Below, piece by piece: positions 23,124 to 32,119 of a DNA stretch of 64,000 nucleotides. How positions within the stretch are numbered: the first letter of the stretch is position 1; the number at the start of each line of letters is the position of its first letter. Source of the stretch: an uncultured Eubacteriales bacterium (GTDB taxonomy: Bacteria; Bacillota; Clostridia; Lachnospirales; Lachnospiraceae); the NCBI GenBank assembly GCA_900317515.1, contig ONHA01000021.1, positions 20,823 to 84,822 of the forward strand. Direction: 5' to 3'. Under the pieces are notes generated by a model. It made no database searches. It had not been told where the DNA came from and was given only the letters and a program-made list of their open reading frames with translations. The translations under genes were made by a program, and so were the position numbers.

Positions 23124-24350
23124 ATGAAGATCCTAATGGTCAATAAATTTCATCATGTGGTCGGTGGTTCGGAGCGCTATTTCTTCGGGCTTGGGGAGAT
23201 GTTTTCCGCCATGGGAGATGAGGTTCTTACATTTTCCATGAAAGACGAGCAGAATGTCCCGTCTCCTCAGTCCAGGTACTTTATCCGCCACATTGATTTC
23301 AACGAGCCGGCCGGGATTTTTACGCTTATTCACAACTCCATTCATGTACTCTATTCGTTCGAGGCGAAGAAGAATTTTTCAAGGCTCCTCGATGACGAAA
23401 AGCCCGATATCATCCATCTCAATATCTTCCAGAGCCAGCTGACCGCATCGATCGTCGACGCGGCGGTTTCCCGCGGGATCCCGATCGTCTACACCGCGCA
23501 CGAGATGAAGAGCATCTGTCCCAATTACCAGATGCTGAACCACGGCAGGATCTGCGAAAAATGCCTTGACGGCAACTACTGGCACTGCTTCAGGGAAGGC
23601 TGCATGAAGGACTCCCGCGCAAAGAGTCTGCTGGCCTCCATGGAGGCTTATGTCTACAAGATCCGGCAGACGTACAAAAAGATGAATCTGGTGATTACCC
23701 CCTCGGATTTCTACAGGCGAAAGATCGAGCAGGCCGGTGTCATGCAGTGCCCGGTGCGCTACATGAGGAATTTCCTGCCCGAGGAGACCGCTTACGACGG
23801 TTCCGCAAAGGACGGCGGATATCTTCTCTATTTCGGGAGGCTCTCCCGCGAGAAGGGGATCCTCACGCTGATTCGGAGCTATGCGGTGTCCGGCACGTCC
23901 TTAAAGCTCTATATTGCGGGCCAGGGCGCGATGGAGGAGAAGATATTTGCGCTGATCGACGAGCTGGGGCTTCAGGACCGGGTGATCGTGCTCGGATTTT
24001 TGTCCGGCGAGCGGCTCAGCGAGCTGGTTCGGGAGGCGACGGCCGTGTGTCTCACCAGCGAATGGTATGAGAACGGCCCCTACTCCATCATGGAAGCCCA
24101 GTCCTTCGGCCGGCCGGCGCTGGTGACGGACATCGGCGGTCTGCCGGAAGTTGTCGAGGACGGCAGGGACGGCGTGGTCTGCCGGATGGGCGATATCGCC
24201 TCCATCGCGGACGGAATTCGAAAGATCGAGGCGGGAAGACCCTGGGATACCATGGGGATCGCCGCGCGCGCCCGGGAAAAATACGATGCCCGCGCCTATG
24301 CGGAGGAACTTCGCAGACTCTATACGGAAATAATCGAGGCAGGTAAATGA
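23124..24350 (+). CDS. Family 4 glycosyltransferase
   Basis: GT-B retaining glycosyltransferase that transfers a sugar from a nucleotide donor to a growing repeat unit at the inner membrane. The N-terminal domain opens KILMVNKFHHVVGGSERYF, with the GG-SE pattern of GT4 enzymes, and contains a Cys-rich stretch around residues 132-160 (CPNYQM, CEKCLDG, CFREGCM) seen in a GT4 subgroup. The donor domain has YFGRLSREKGILTLI (about 240-254) and ENGPYSIMEAQSFGRPALVTDIGGLPEVV (about 315-343) with the E-x7-E motif. First gene of an approximately 17.7-kb one-strand locus; it overlaps the next gene by 4 bp. Sugar specificity cannot be read from sequence. Confidence 0.9.
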   Translation: MKILMVNKFHHVVGGSERYFFGLGEMFSAMGDEVLTFSMKDEQNVPSPQSRYFIRHIDFNEPAGIFTLIHNSIHVLYSFEAKKNFSRLLDDEKPDIIHLNIFQSQLTASIVDAAVSRGIPIVYTAHEMKSICPNYQMLNHGRICEKCLDGNYWHCFREGCMKDSRAKSLLASMEAYVYKIRQTYKKMNLVITPSDFYRRKIEQAGVMQCPVRYMRNFLPEETAYDGSAKDGGYLLYFGRLSREKGILTLIRSYAVSGTSLKLYIAGQGAMEEKIFALIDELGLQDRVIVLGFLSGERLSELVREATAVCLTSEWYENGPYSIMEAQSFGRPALVTDIGGLPEVVEDGRDGVVCRMGDIASIADGIRKIEAGRPWDTMGIAARAREKYDARAYAEELRRLYTEIIEAGK

Positions 24351-25318
24351 ACAGCACAAACGGTGAGAGAGCGGAAAAGACCCCGGCTGTCAGCATCGTC
24401 ATCCCGACCTGCAAGCGGGATGAGACGCTCAGGCGGGCAATAGAGAGTGCCCTTTTTCAGACATATCCGAATATTGAGGTGATCGTGGTTGACGACAACC
24501 CGCCCGGTTCATCGTTTCGGGAGGCGGCGGAGAAGGTCTGCGCGGAGTTTCAGGCGGACCCGCGGCTTCGCATTGTCAAAAACGAGCGGAATCTCGGCGG
24601 CGCGCTCACCCGCAACGCGGGGATCCTGGCGTCAAAAAGCGAGTACATCGCCTTCCTCGACGATGATGACGAGTACTACCCGGAGCGGATCGCGCATCAG
24701 CTTCCGGTTTTTCTCAACTCGAAAAATGAAAAACTGGCTCTTGTCTTTTGCGACGCCGAGATGACGGTCGGAAGAGATGTTTTCATGTGCTTCTCGGAGC
24801 CCCGCTACAAAGGATGCTGCCTCTATGAGGCGATGCGGGACAACTGTCTGGCCGCGACCTCCCAGTGGATGGCGAAAAAGTCGGCGCTCATCAGCGTCGG
24901 CATGTTCTCGGACGTCCCCTCCAAGCAGGACTCGACCCTCATCTTAAAGCTCCTTGCGGCGGGGTATGAGGTGGACCATGTGCCCGAAGTGCTCTCGAAA
25001 TACTGCTTCTACGAGGGTCCGAAGATCTCGGAGGGAGGCCCGAAAAACTTAAGGGGCGAGCTTCTCTATTATAAGAAGTGCCGGAGGCTCTTTGACCGGC
25101 TTTCGGGGGAGGAGCAGCGGCAGGTCAGGTATTCATTTGCCGAAATATTCTATAAGCTTTGCAGCGCGAACGGGGAGAAGGAGAAAGCAGACGCCGCGAT
25201 GCGCTACATGATGAGGACGCAGCCCGCAAGGACTGTCCGGAGCCTTGCGCGGAATGCCGCGCGGAAGGCCCGCTGGACCCTCTTTCCGAACGGACTGCCG
25301 GGGAGCACACGGAGATAG
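24347..25318 (+). CDS. Family 2 glycosyltransferase
   Basis: GT-A inverting glycosyltransferase. It begins with VSIVIPTCKRDETLRRAIES, then IEVIVVDDNPPGS (about 44-56) and the catalytic metal motif IAFLDDDDEYYPERIA (about 103-118, DDD). An NLGGALTRNAGI loop is also typical. Length 323 aa is normal. It starts inside the preceding stop (ATGA), indicating translational coupling, and is followed 3 bp later by the polymerase/ligase-like gene. It probably adds one sugar to the repeat unit; which one is unknown. Confidence 0.9.
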   Translation: MNSTNGERAEKTPAVSIVIPTCKRDETLRRAIESALFQTYPNIEVIVVDDNPPGSSFREAAEKVCAEFQADPRLRIVKNERNLGGALTRNAGILASKSEYIAFLDDDDEYYPERIAHQLPVFLNSKNEKLALVFCDAEMTVGRDVFMCFSEPRYKGCCLYEAMRDNCLAATSQWMAKKSALISVGMFSDVPSKQDSTLILKLLAAGYEVDHVPEVLSKYCFYEGPKISEGGPKNLRGELLYYKKCRRLFDRLSGEEQRQVRYSFAEIFYKLCSANGEKEKADAAMRYMMRTQPARTVRSLARNAARKARWTLFPNGLPGSTRR

Positions 25319-25320
25319 GT

Positions 25321-26535
25321 ATGGCAGAGAAAAAACTGACGAAAAATCTGATCTTTCTGATGTATTTTGTGACCATGACCATCCTGCTTCTCAACTGCAC
25401 GGACAATCTTCCGATCACATTCCAGCTCAGAAAAATAAAATACCTGTTTATCGCGCTTCTCATAGCGGATTTCATTTTCTCGGGTGATTATCTCGTCTCG
25501 AAGGTCTCGGCGTATGTGATCATCGGCTTCGCCGTCCATGCGCTGGTGTTCTGCCTGCTCTTTACCAATCAGAGGGTGGCCATGGACACCTATCTGCACC
25601 TCCGGGAGATGATCATCTATCTTGTCATGCTCTTTTTCCTGGTCAACGCGGTCGAGCGGTATCACGCGCTGACTCTCTTTACGGAGCTCACGGCCGTCTC
25701 GCTCATGGTCTTTCTTCTCTGGACCGGTTTCACCCACCTTCAGGATTTCGTCGCGCCCCGGTACTGGCTGCTCGTCTTTCTCCGGGACGCCCGCGTGCGG
25801 CACGAGTTCGGCCTGGTCCAGTACAACTACGCCGGTTTTTTCTGCACGGTCGGTCTCATCATCTTCTATACGGTATACAGACTGCATGAGAGGGCGGGGC
25901 GCGTTACCTACGGGGAGGCGGCTGCATTTTTTGCGATGGAGCTCTACACGGGCGCCATCCTTCTTTCGACAGGCTCCCGCGGCTCCATTCTCATGGCGGC
26001 GGTCTTTTTTGCGACTGCGTTCGTGCGGAGCAGGACCTTCCGGGAGCTCGGCCGGCGGCGATACGTTGTCGTGCTCCTCATGCTCTTTTTCGCGGGCGTT
26101 ATCCTGTATGCCAACCGGTCCTTCCTGAACGCCCAGGGCACCCGGCTTGAGAATTTCACGGTCAACTGGCCCTTCTTCCTTGAGGAGGGGCGCTACTTCA
26201 CGGGGATGGGCTACATGGAGAGCTCGGCCTTCATCGACCAGTCCTACGGCTACGCGACCTGGCCGGTCGATATCTATTACCTCTATATTTTCTTCTCGAC
26301 GGGCATACTCGGTTTTCTTATGGTTATGGCGATCCTGCTCTTTCTCTTTGCAAGGCTTGCAAAGGACCACAGCTGGTTCATCTACAACATCAGCTTTCCG
26401 CTCTACCTCGCGTCGCTCGTGAGCGCGCTGGGCCAGGTCAATCTCTTTACCTACCGCTATATCGCGGCGCTCTTTACCGCGGTTCTGTTTCTTGCGCCCT
26501 TCGGCATTGAGGGCAGAAGGGAAGCCGGGCGATGA
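25321..26535 (+). CDS. Polytopic membrane protein, probable polysaccharide polymerase (Wzy/O-antigen ligase type)
   Basis: 404-aa membrane protein with 10 or more hydrophobic segments. The start at 25321 (MAEKKLTKN) is taken because it follows the upstream stop directly and avoids an N-terminal hydrophilic artefact in the longer frame. Between the middle helices is ILLSTGSRGSILMAA, the S-R-G-x motif common to Wzy/WaaL proteins, followed by a large loop (about residues 265-320) containing GYATWPVDIYYLY. Position between glycosyltransferases and flippase fits the polymerase of a Wzx/Wzy system. Sequence conservation in this family is poor, so the function is inferred from topology and place. 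Confidence 0.75.
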   Translation: MAEKKLTKNLIFLMYFVTMTILLLNCTDNLPITFQLRKIKYLFIALLIADFIFSGDYLVSKVSAYVIIGFAVHALVFCLLFTNQRVAMDTYLHLREMIIYLVMLFFLVNAVERYHALTLFTELTAVSLMVFLLWTGFTHLQDFVAPRYWLLVFLRDARVRHEFGLVQYNYAGFFCTVGLIIFYTVYRLHERAGRVTYGEAAAFFAMELYTGAILLSTGSRGSILMAAVFFATAFVRSRTFRELGRRRYVVVLLMLFFAGVILYANRSFLNAQGTRLENFTVNWPFFLEEGRYFTGMGYMESSAFIDQSYGYATWPVDIYYLYIFFSTGILGFLMVMAILLFLFARLAKDHSWFIYNISFPLYLASLVSALGQVNLFTYRYIAALFTAVLFLAPFGIEGRREAGR

Positions 26536-28052
26536 GTGAGTCAAGGACAACGAAGGCAATGCGGAACATCCGCTTCGGAATGGGTCTTATGCTGGTCACG
26601 ACACTGCTCTCCTTTGCCGTGCGCACCGTGCTCATACGGGCGGTCGGCATCGAGCTTGTAGGCCTGAACGGGCTCTTCACCGAGGTGATCGGAGCGCTCT
26701 CCTTAGCGGAGCTCGGGGTCGGCTCATCGATCGCCTACAGCCTCTATGCACCGCTCGCGGAGGGAAATGAAGAGCGTGTATCCCAGCTCATGCAGATCTA
26801 CAGGCGGGCCTACACGGCGATTGCCGGGGTGACGCTTATTCTGGGCCTTGCCATCACGCCCTTTGTGCACCTCATGGTGCGAAAGGTGGACATCCCGGTA
26901 TCCTACATCCGGATCGTCTACGTGCTCTTCGTAGTGCAGCTCTCGTCCTCCTACCTCTTTTCCTACAAGACGGCCCTCTTAAACGTCGACCAGAAGAACT
27001 ACATCTTCTCCTTCGTGCAGGGGTGCGTGAAGATCGCGGGGACGATCCTGCAGCTGGTCCTGGTTGCCCTGACGAAGAATTATCTCTTCTATGTGGCGGG
27101 GCTTATCTTCATTTCCCTCGCGACCAACGTGATCTGCGCGCGGATCGCCGACCGGCAGTATCCCTGCCTTGCCATGAAGACCGATCCGCTGCCTCCGGAG
27201 GAGAGAAAACACGTCTTTGCCAACATGCGGGACATCTTCATCAAGAGCGTCTCGGGAAAGATTACGGGCTCGACCGATAATATTCTCATATCAACGTTGA
27301 TTTCCACCGCACTTGTGGGGTATTATACCAACTATAATCTGGTATTTAATGTGGTGAGGACATTTGCCGCGCTCATCTACGGCGGCGTGGTGAACAGCGT
27401 CGGCAACATGATGGCGACCGAGAGCGACGAGCGCTCGGAGGAGGTCTTCAGGAAGCTTTCCTGGTTCTTCTATGCGGCTGCCGCGGTGTGCTCGGCCTGC
27501 ATTTTCACCTGCATGGAGCCGTTTGTCCGCCTCTGGCTCGGGGAGGATTTTCTTCTGCCGACCGGCGTTCTCTTTGTGACATCGCTGGTCATCTTCCTCG
27601 AGGTCGCGACGAAGCCGCTCTGGCTCATCATGGAGGTTTCCGGGCTCTTTTCGAGGGATAAATACGCCTCGATCATCGGCTCGGCGGTCAACCTTGTCAC
27701 GTCGATCGTGCTGGGACTTCGGATCGGGATGGCGGGCATCTTTATCGGGACCTGCCTCACCTACGCGATCCAGTTTGCCATGAAGGCGTACTTTCTATAC
27801 CGCCTTAAGTGGAATAGATCCCCGATGCGGTACTGCCTGACATTTGCGGGGAGAACGGCGCTTCTTGTGGCCCTTATGCTGGCGGCGCGTGCGGTGACGG
27901 ACCGCCTGCCCGTGACCGGCGATCTTCCGGCATTTCTGATAAACGGATGTCTTACGGCGGGGGCCGCAGCAGCGGTCCTCATCGGCACGAGTGCGGGAAC
28001 GCCCGAATTTGCCTATGCGAAAGAACTGATCATTAAGAGACTGCGAGGATAG
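26532..28052 (+). CDS. Polysaccharide flippase (Wzx/MOP superfamily)
   Basis: 506-aa integral membrane protein with about 12-14 hydrophobic segments, of the polysaccharide-transport branch of the MOP superfamily. It would flip lipid-linked repeat units to the outer leaflet. Visible family features: an N-terminal TKAMRNIRFGMGL helix start, FAVRTVLIRAVGIELVGLNGLF (the conserved G-x-E-x-x-G-L-x-G-L-F pattern), and SLAELGVGSSIAYSLYAPLA. It overlaps the polymerase gene by 4 bp and precedes the GT32-type fusion by 2 bp, so the whole set is tightly coupled. Confidence 0.88.
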   Translation: MSESRTTKAMRNIRFGMGLMLVTTLLSFAVRTVLIRAVGIELVGLNGLFTEVIGALSLAELGVGSSIAYSLYAPLAEGNEERVSQLMQIYRRAYTAIAGVTLILGLAITPFVHLMVRKVDIPVSYIRIVYVLFVVQLSSSYLFSYKTALLNVDQKNYIFSFVQGCVKIAGTILQLVLVALTKNYLFYVAGLIFISLATNVICARIADRQYPCLAMKTDPLPPEERKHVFANMRDIFIKSVSGKITGSTDNILISTLISTALVGYYTNYNLVFNVVRTFAALIYGGVVNSVGNMMATESDERSEEVFRKLSWFFYAAAAVCSACIFTCMEPFVRLWLGEDFLLPTGVLFVTSLVIFLEVATKPLWLIMEVSGLFSRDKYASIIGSAVNLVTSIVLGLRIGMAGIFIGTCLTYAIQFAMKAYFLYRLKWNRSPMRYCLTFAGRTALLVALMLAARAVTDRLPVTGDLPAFLINGCLTAGAAAAVLIGTSAGTPEFAYAKELIIKRLRG

Positions 28053-28054
28053 GG

Positions 28055-29902
28055 ATGGAGAAGATTCCCCATATAATCCATTACTGCTGGTTTGGTCCGA
28101 AAAAGCCGCCCCGGGTGGAGCGGTTTATCGCCGACTGGAAAAAGAAGCTTCCGGACTACACCTTCATGGAGTGGAATGAGGAGAATACGGATATAAGCGG
28201 GTGCGCCTACGCACGGGAGGCGCTTTCGGCGGGCAAATACGCCTTCGTCTCCGACTATGTGCGGGTGAAGCGCCTTGTCGAGTACGGCGGCGTCTACATG
28301 GACACCGACGTGAAGATCATCCGCCGGTTCGATGAGTTTCTTCAGGGTGCCGGCGCGGTCCTCTCCATGGAGCGGCCCGGGTGCCTTTCGACCGCCTTTA
28401 TGGCGGCGGCCCCCGGACAGGCGCTTTTTGCGGAGTTTCTCGCCTCCTACGAGGAGCGGCACTTTATAAAAAGCGACGGGACGGAGGACCTCACGACGAT
28501 CAATGACGCTCTGACCGCCCTCTTTGTGCGGCACGGCCTGATCGGCCGGGCACGGGAGACGGAGGTCCTGCCCGGAAATGTATATATCTACCCGCCGGAA
28601 TACTTCTCGGCGTTCGACATGGACTACTGGAACCCCGAGGTCACGGAGAACACGCGGACTGTGGAGACGGAGAAGCCGGGGGAGAACGAAAGCGTTGTCT
28701 TAAAGCTCCTCGGTCACCTGCTCTTTAAGGCTCCCTTTGAGGCGGAGGCAGGCACCGACTGGGCGGCGGTCTTCGGGGAAATGAAAAACCACGCGCTCGC
28801 CCTCCTTGCGGCGGACATGCTTTCCGATCTGCCCCTGCCCGAAGATGTCCGGCGCGATTTTGAGGATGAGTCGATGGCGGCCTTCGGCCGGAACGCGCTG
28901 ATGCGGTACGGGCAGGATGATCTTGTGCGGGTGCTCTCAGATGCCGGGATCCGTTTTGCGATCCTCAAGGGGAACGCGGCGGGCATCTATTATCCGGTCC
29001 CCGAGTACCGGGTATCCGGCGACGTCGACGTGATCGTGTCCGGGGAGGATTTCGAGAGAGCCTGCGCCGTTCTCCGGGAGAACGGCTTCAGGGACGCCTT
29101 CACGGAGCAGAATACAGACCGCCACCTCAACTTTGAGAAGGACGGGATCCAGTTTGAGGTGCACAGGCGGTTTTCATTTGTCAACGACCCGAAGACGGCG
29201 CTGAGAATCGATGCGCTCATCGAGAGGGGACTTATGAAGACGAAGACCGTCCGGATCGGCGGCTCCGCGTTCCCGGTGCTCCCGGAGGCCCTGAACGGGC
29301 TTGTGCTGCTCCTCCATATCGGGCAGCACCTGGAGACGGGGCTCGGACTCCGGCAGATCCTGGACTATCTGATGTTTGTCCGCGCCAGAGTGGACGACTC
29401 CTTCTGGGAGCGGAAAATGAAGCCCCTGACCGAAGCCGTGGGCCTGACCGAACTCGCCGTCACCGTGACGAGGCTCGGACAGCTCTATTTCTCCCTTCCG
29501 GAGGAGGGGCACGCGTTTGCCCTCTCCGGGGACGATAAGGCGGCCCGTGAGCTCATGAGGATCGTGCTCTCCGACGGAAATTTCGGGCGCAAGGACGCCG
29601 AGCGGGTCAATGCGGTCCGCATTTTAAGTGCCGGTCTTACGGTGAGGGGATTTTTCGGAAACCTTGAGAGCGCGGGTCTTGCCAACTGGAAGGCGGCCCG
29701 GCGGCATCATTTCTTAAGGCCGTTCGCGTGGATCTACCAGTTTTGCCGCTATGTCTCCCAGCTCATTGCCACGAGGCATACGCCGGCGGGGTTCTTTGAG
29801 GAGATCAGGGAGACCGGAAGGCGGGCCGTGCTTCTTAAAAAGCTGCATGTCACCCGCAGGTCGAGAGGCATCGTATCTTCGAGAAGGGATAAGAGACTAT
29901 GA
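28055..29902 (+). CDS. Fusion of GT32-type glycosyltransferase and nucleotidyltransferase-like domain
   Basis: 615 aa, two domains. Residues about 1-245 are a GT32/capsular-type glycosyltransferase: IPHIIHYCWFGPKKPP, W-N-E-E-N-T, AFVSDYVRVKRLVEYGGVYMDTDVK with the DTD metal motif near 89. Residues about 265-560 match the NTP_transf_5 type: FAILKGNAAGIYYP (about 303-316), YRVSGDVDVIVSGEDF with the D-x-D pair, then QFEVHRRFSF. Such nucleotidyltransferases often accompany modified-peptide clusters with PqqD or HPr-kinase-like proteins, both present about 5-9 kb downstream. The fusion is unusual to me. The domain could transfer a nucleotide or act on a sugar; unknown. Confidence 0.8.
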   Translation: MEKIPHIIHYCWFGPKKPPRVERFIADWKKKLPDYTFMEWNEENTDISGCAYAREALSAGKYAFVSDYVRVKRLVEYGGVYMDTDVKIIRRFDEFLQGAGAVLSMERPGCLSTAFMAAAPGQALFAEFLASYEERHFIKSDGTEDLTTINDALTALFVRHGLIGRARETEVLPGNVYIYPPEYFSAFDMDYWNPEVTENTRTVETEKPGENESVVLKLLGHLLFKAPFEAEAGTDWAAVFGEMKNHALALLAADMLSDLPLPEDVRRDFEDESMAAFGRNALMRYGQDDLVRVLSDAGIRFAILKGNAAGIYYPVPEYRVSGDVDVIVSGEDFERACAVLRENGFRDAFTEQNTDRHLNFEKDGIQFEVHRRFSFVNDPKTALRIDALIERGLMKTKTVRIGGSAFPVLPEALNGLVLLLHIGQHLETGLGLRQILDYLMFVRARVDDSFWERKMKPLTEAVGLTELAVTVTRLGQLYFSLPEEGHAFALSGDDKAARELMRIVLSDGNFGRKDAERVNAVRILSAGLTVRGFFGNLESAGLANWKAARRHHFLRPFAWIYQFCRYVSQLIATRHTPAGFFEEIRETGRRAVLLKKLHVTRRSRGIVSSRRDKRL

Positions 29903-30729
29903 AGTATTTGAGAATACTCCTTTTTGCGCTGCTTGCCGTGTCGATCGCGGCATTCGGCGTGGCAAAGGTACAGGAGATTTCCGCGAGAAATGCCCATGTG
30001 CCGGTAATTGAGAGTGAGGATGGAACGCTGGAGCTCCCCTGTGATTACACGGAGGAGGAGCTTCTTGCCGGCGTGTCCGCCTTTGACGAGGAGGACGGCA
30101 ACCTGACGGACAAGATCCTGGTCGGGTCATTTTCCCGTTTTGTCGAGCAGGGGACCTGCACGGTCACCTATGTCGTGTTTGACAGCGCAAATGCGGCGGC
30201 GACCTGCACGAGAAAGGTGCATTTTACGGATTACGAATCGCCGAGGATCCTCCTTTCTGAGCCGCTGGTCTTTACGGCCGGAAGCGGTTCCACCGATGAA
30301 GTGCGGGACCGCCTTCTCATCGAGGACAAACTGGACGGAAATCTGGCCGGGACGGCCCGGTTCTCCAACATCAGCGTCTACTATGATTATGAGGGCAGCT
30401 ATTCCCTCACGGTGACCGCCTCGAACAGCTTCGGCGACACGGTGAGCGAGACGCTGCCGATCCATATCATCGACAAGCGGCTGACCGGTCTCATGATCTC
30501 CCTTTCCCAGCCGGTCGTCTACATCCCGAAGGGGAGCGGTTTTGAGCCGATGTCCTATGTGACCGGTGTCCGGGACCTGGGCGGGATCGCCTACACGGCG
30601 GAGGATCATGTGACGTGCGAGACGGACGTCGACACGTCGGTGCCCGGCGTCTACGAGGTTCGCTACGATGCGTCGAATGCCGGCGGCTCGGTCGGCACAA
30701 CCTGGCTGACAGTCATTGTGGAGGAGTGA
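29899..30729 (+). CDS. Exported protein with Ig-like (DUF5011-type) domains
   Basis: 276 aa. An N-terminal hydrophobic helix (YLRILLFALLAVSIAAFGVA, residues 3-22) acts as signal or anchor. The rest is beta-rich with two or three Ig-like repeats: FDEEDGNLTDKILVGSF, SRFVEQGTCTVTYVVFDSAN and VPGVYEVRYDASNAGGS, the pattern (DG-LT-I, G-Y-V-Y-A-D-G) of bacterial Ig-like/DUF5011 domains. It starts inside the preceding stop and ends 1 bp before the next gene. In an export locus it may be a wall-side scaffold. No catalytic motif seen. Confidence 0.75.
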   Translation: MKYLRILLFALLAVSIAAFGVAKVQEISARNAHVPVIESEDGTLELPCDYTEEELLAGVSAFDEEDGNLTDKILVGSFSRFVEQGTCTVTYVVFDSANAAATCTRKVHFTDYESPRILLSEPLVFTAGSGSTDEVRDRLLIEDKLDGNLAGTARFSNISVYYDYEGSYSLTVTASNSFGDTVSETLPIHIIDKRLTGLMISLSQPVVYIPKGSGFEPMSYVTGVRDLGGIAYTAEDHVTCETDVDTSVPGVYEVRYDASNAGGSVGTTWLTVIVEE

Positions 30730-30730
30730 G

Positions 30731-32098
30731 ATGAACCAGAGAATTACGGAAGGAAGCATGAGCCTCCGGGGATTTGTGAAGGATGTTCTCCGCAATTTCT
30801 GGATGGTGGTGCTCTCGGGCGTCATAGTGTTTTTCGGCCTGACGGGTGCGGCCGGGCTCACGGAGAAGCCGGTCTACGAATCGAAGGCTACGCTCGTCAT
30901 CAGTTCAAAGGAGAGCTACAGCTCGCTGACATCCCTGCAGACCGCGGCCCAGATGGCGGCAGTCTTCAGCGAGGTGTTTCAGAGCGATTCACTGAAGAAA
31001 AATATCATGGAGACGGCAGGCGAGGAGATGAACGTGGATATCACCTGCCGGCAGGTCGAGGCGACCAACCTTCTCGCGCTCACGGCAGCCTCCGAGAATC
31101 CGCGCCACGCCTACCTCATGCTGCGCGCGGCCATCGAGAATTACGGGGAGGTGTCCGGCTACGTGTTCGGGCAGGCCGACCTCGTCGTGCTCACACCGCC
31201 GGATGTCCCGACGGAGCCCGCCCAGCGGACGACGCTTCTTTCCTACCGGAAGATCCTGATCCCGGCCGCGATGCTCCTCATGGTATTCGTGATCGGCCTC
31301 TTTTATCTCTTCCGCTTCACGGTTAAGACTACCCGCGGGGCGAGACGGCAGCTGGAGGGGACGATCCTCGGGACGATCCCGTTTGAGAAGTCCGTCTTCG
31401 GCCGCGGCAGAAAGAACACGAGGCACCTGATCGGAGGGGCCTCCTCGACGATGGCATTTTCCGAATCCGTCCGCAGGGCGGCCCAGAACATCCAGCAGCA
31501 CATGAACAAGAAGGAGGCGAAGGTCCTGCTGGTCACCTCGGCGACGCCGAACGAGGGCAAGACCATGACTGCCGCCAATATCGCGGTCTCCCTGGCGGAG
31601 AAGAAGGCCAGAGTCCTCATCATCGACGGGGACTTCCTGAATCCCTCCCTGGGCAGGATCTTTGAGCCGGCTCCGGGAGCAGGCACGATCTCGGATATTC
31701 TCTCCGGGAAAATGAAACTCGGCGACGCGGTCTCCTACGACCGGAAATACCGCCTCTTCAAGCTCTACCAGGGCGACGGCCGGCAGGGACGAAACGCGGC
31801 GGGCGACCGGGACCGGATCGAGGCCATTGTGAACATCTGCAGGCGGGAGATGGACTACGTGATCATCGACAGCTCGCCCGTGACGGTCTCCGCGGACGCG
31901 GAGATGTGGATGGGCCTTTCCGACACGGCCCTCCTGGTCGTCCGGCAGGACTGGGCGGACGTCAGGATCATCAACGATGCGGTCGACATGATCTGGACCA
32001 ACACCGGCGATTTCACGGGGTTTGTCCTGAACGCGTTCGAACCCGAATGGGGAAGCGCGGGCAGATCGCAGCACTACGGTTATGAGAGCTACGCCTGA
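30731..32098 (+). CDS. Wzz/BY-kinase fusion protein, copy 1
   Basis: 455 aa. Two membrane helices (about 26-48 and 172-194) bracket a Wzz-type chain-length domain. After that a bacterial tyrosine-kinase domain follows: Walker A TPNEGKTMTAAN (about 269-280), Walker A' VLIIDGDFLNPSLG (about 296-309) and Walker B VIIDSSPV (about 377-384). The start at 30731 follows GGAGG. The C-terminus has only two Tyr (YGYESY), a much smaller cluster than in the next gene. Wzz and kinase are usually separate CpsC/CpsD in Firmicutes; here they are fused in one chain. No cognate tyrosine phosphatase gene lies in the window. Confidence 0.87.
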   Translation: MNQRITEGSMSLRGFVKDVLRNFWMVVLSGVIVFFGLTGAAGLTEKPVYESKATLVISSKESYSSLTSLQTAAQMAAVFSEVFQSDSLKKNIMETAGEEMNVDITCRQVEATNLLALTAASENPRHAYLMLRAAIENYGEVSGYVFGQADLVVLTPPDVPTEPAQRTTLLSYRKILIPAAMLLMVFVIGLFYLFRFTVKTTRGARRQLEGTILGTIPFEKSVFGRGRKNTRHLIGGASSTMAFSESVRRAAQNIQQHMNKKEAKVLLVTSATPNEGKTMTAANIAVSLAEKKARVLIIDGDFLNPSLGRIFEPAPGAGTISDILSGKMKLGDAVSYDRKYRLFKLYQGDGRQGRNAAGDRDRIEAIVNICRREMDYVIIDSSPVTVSADAEMWMGLSDTALLVVRQDWADVRIINDAVDMIWTNTGDFTGFVLNAFEPEWGSAGRSQHYGYESYA

Positions 32099-32119
32099 TT
32101 GGATACGGAAGGATAGGAC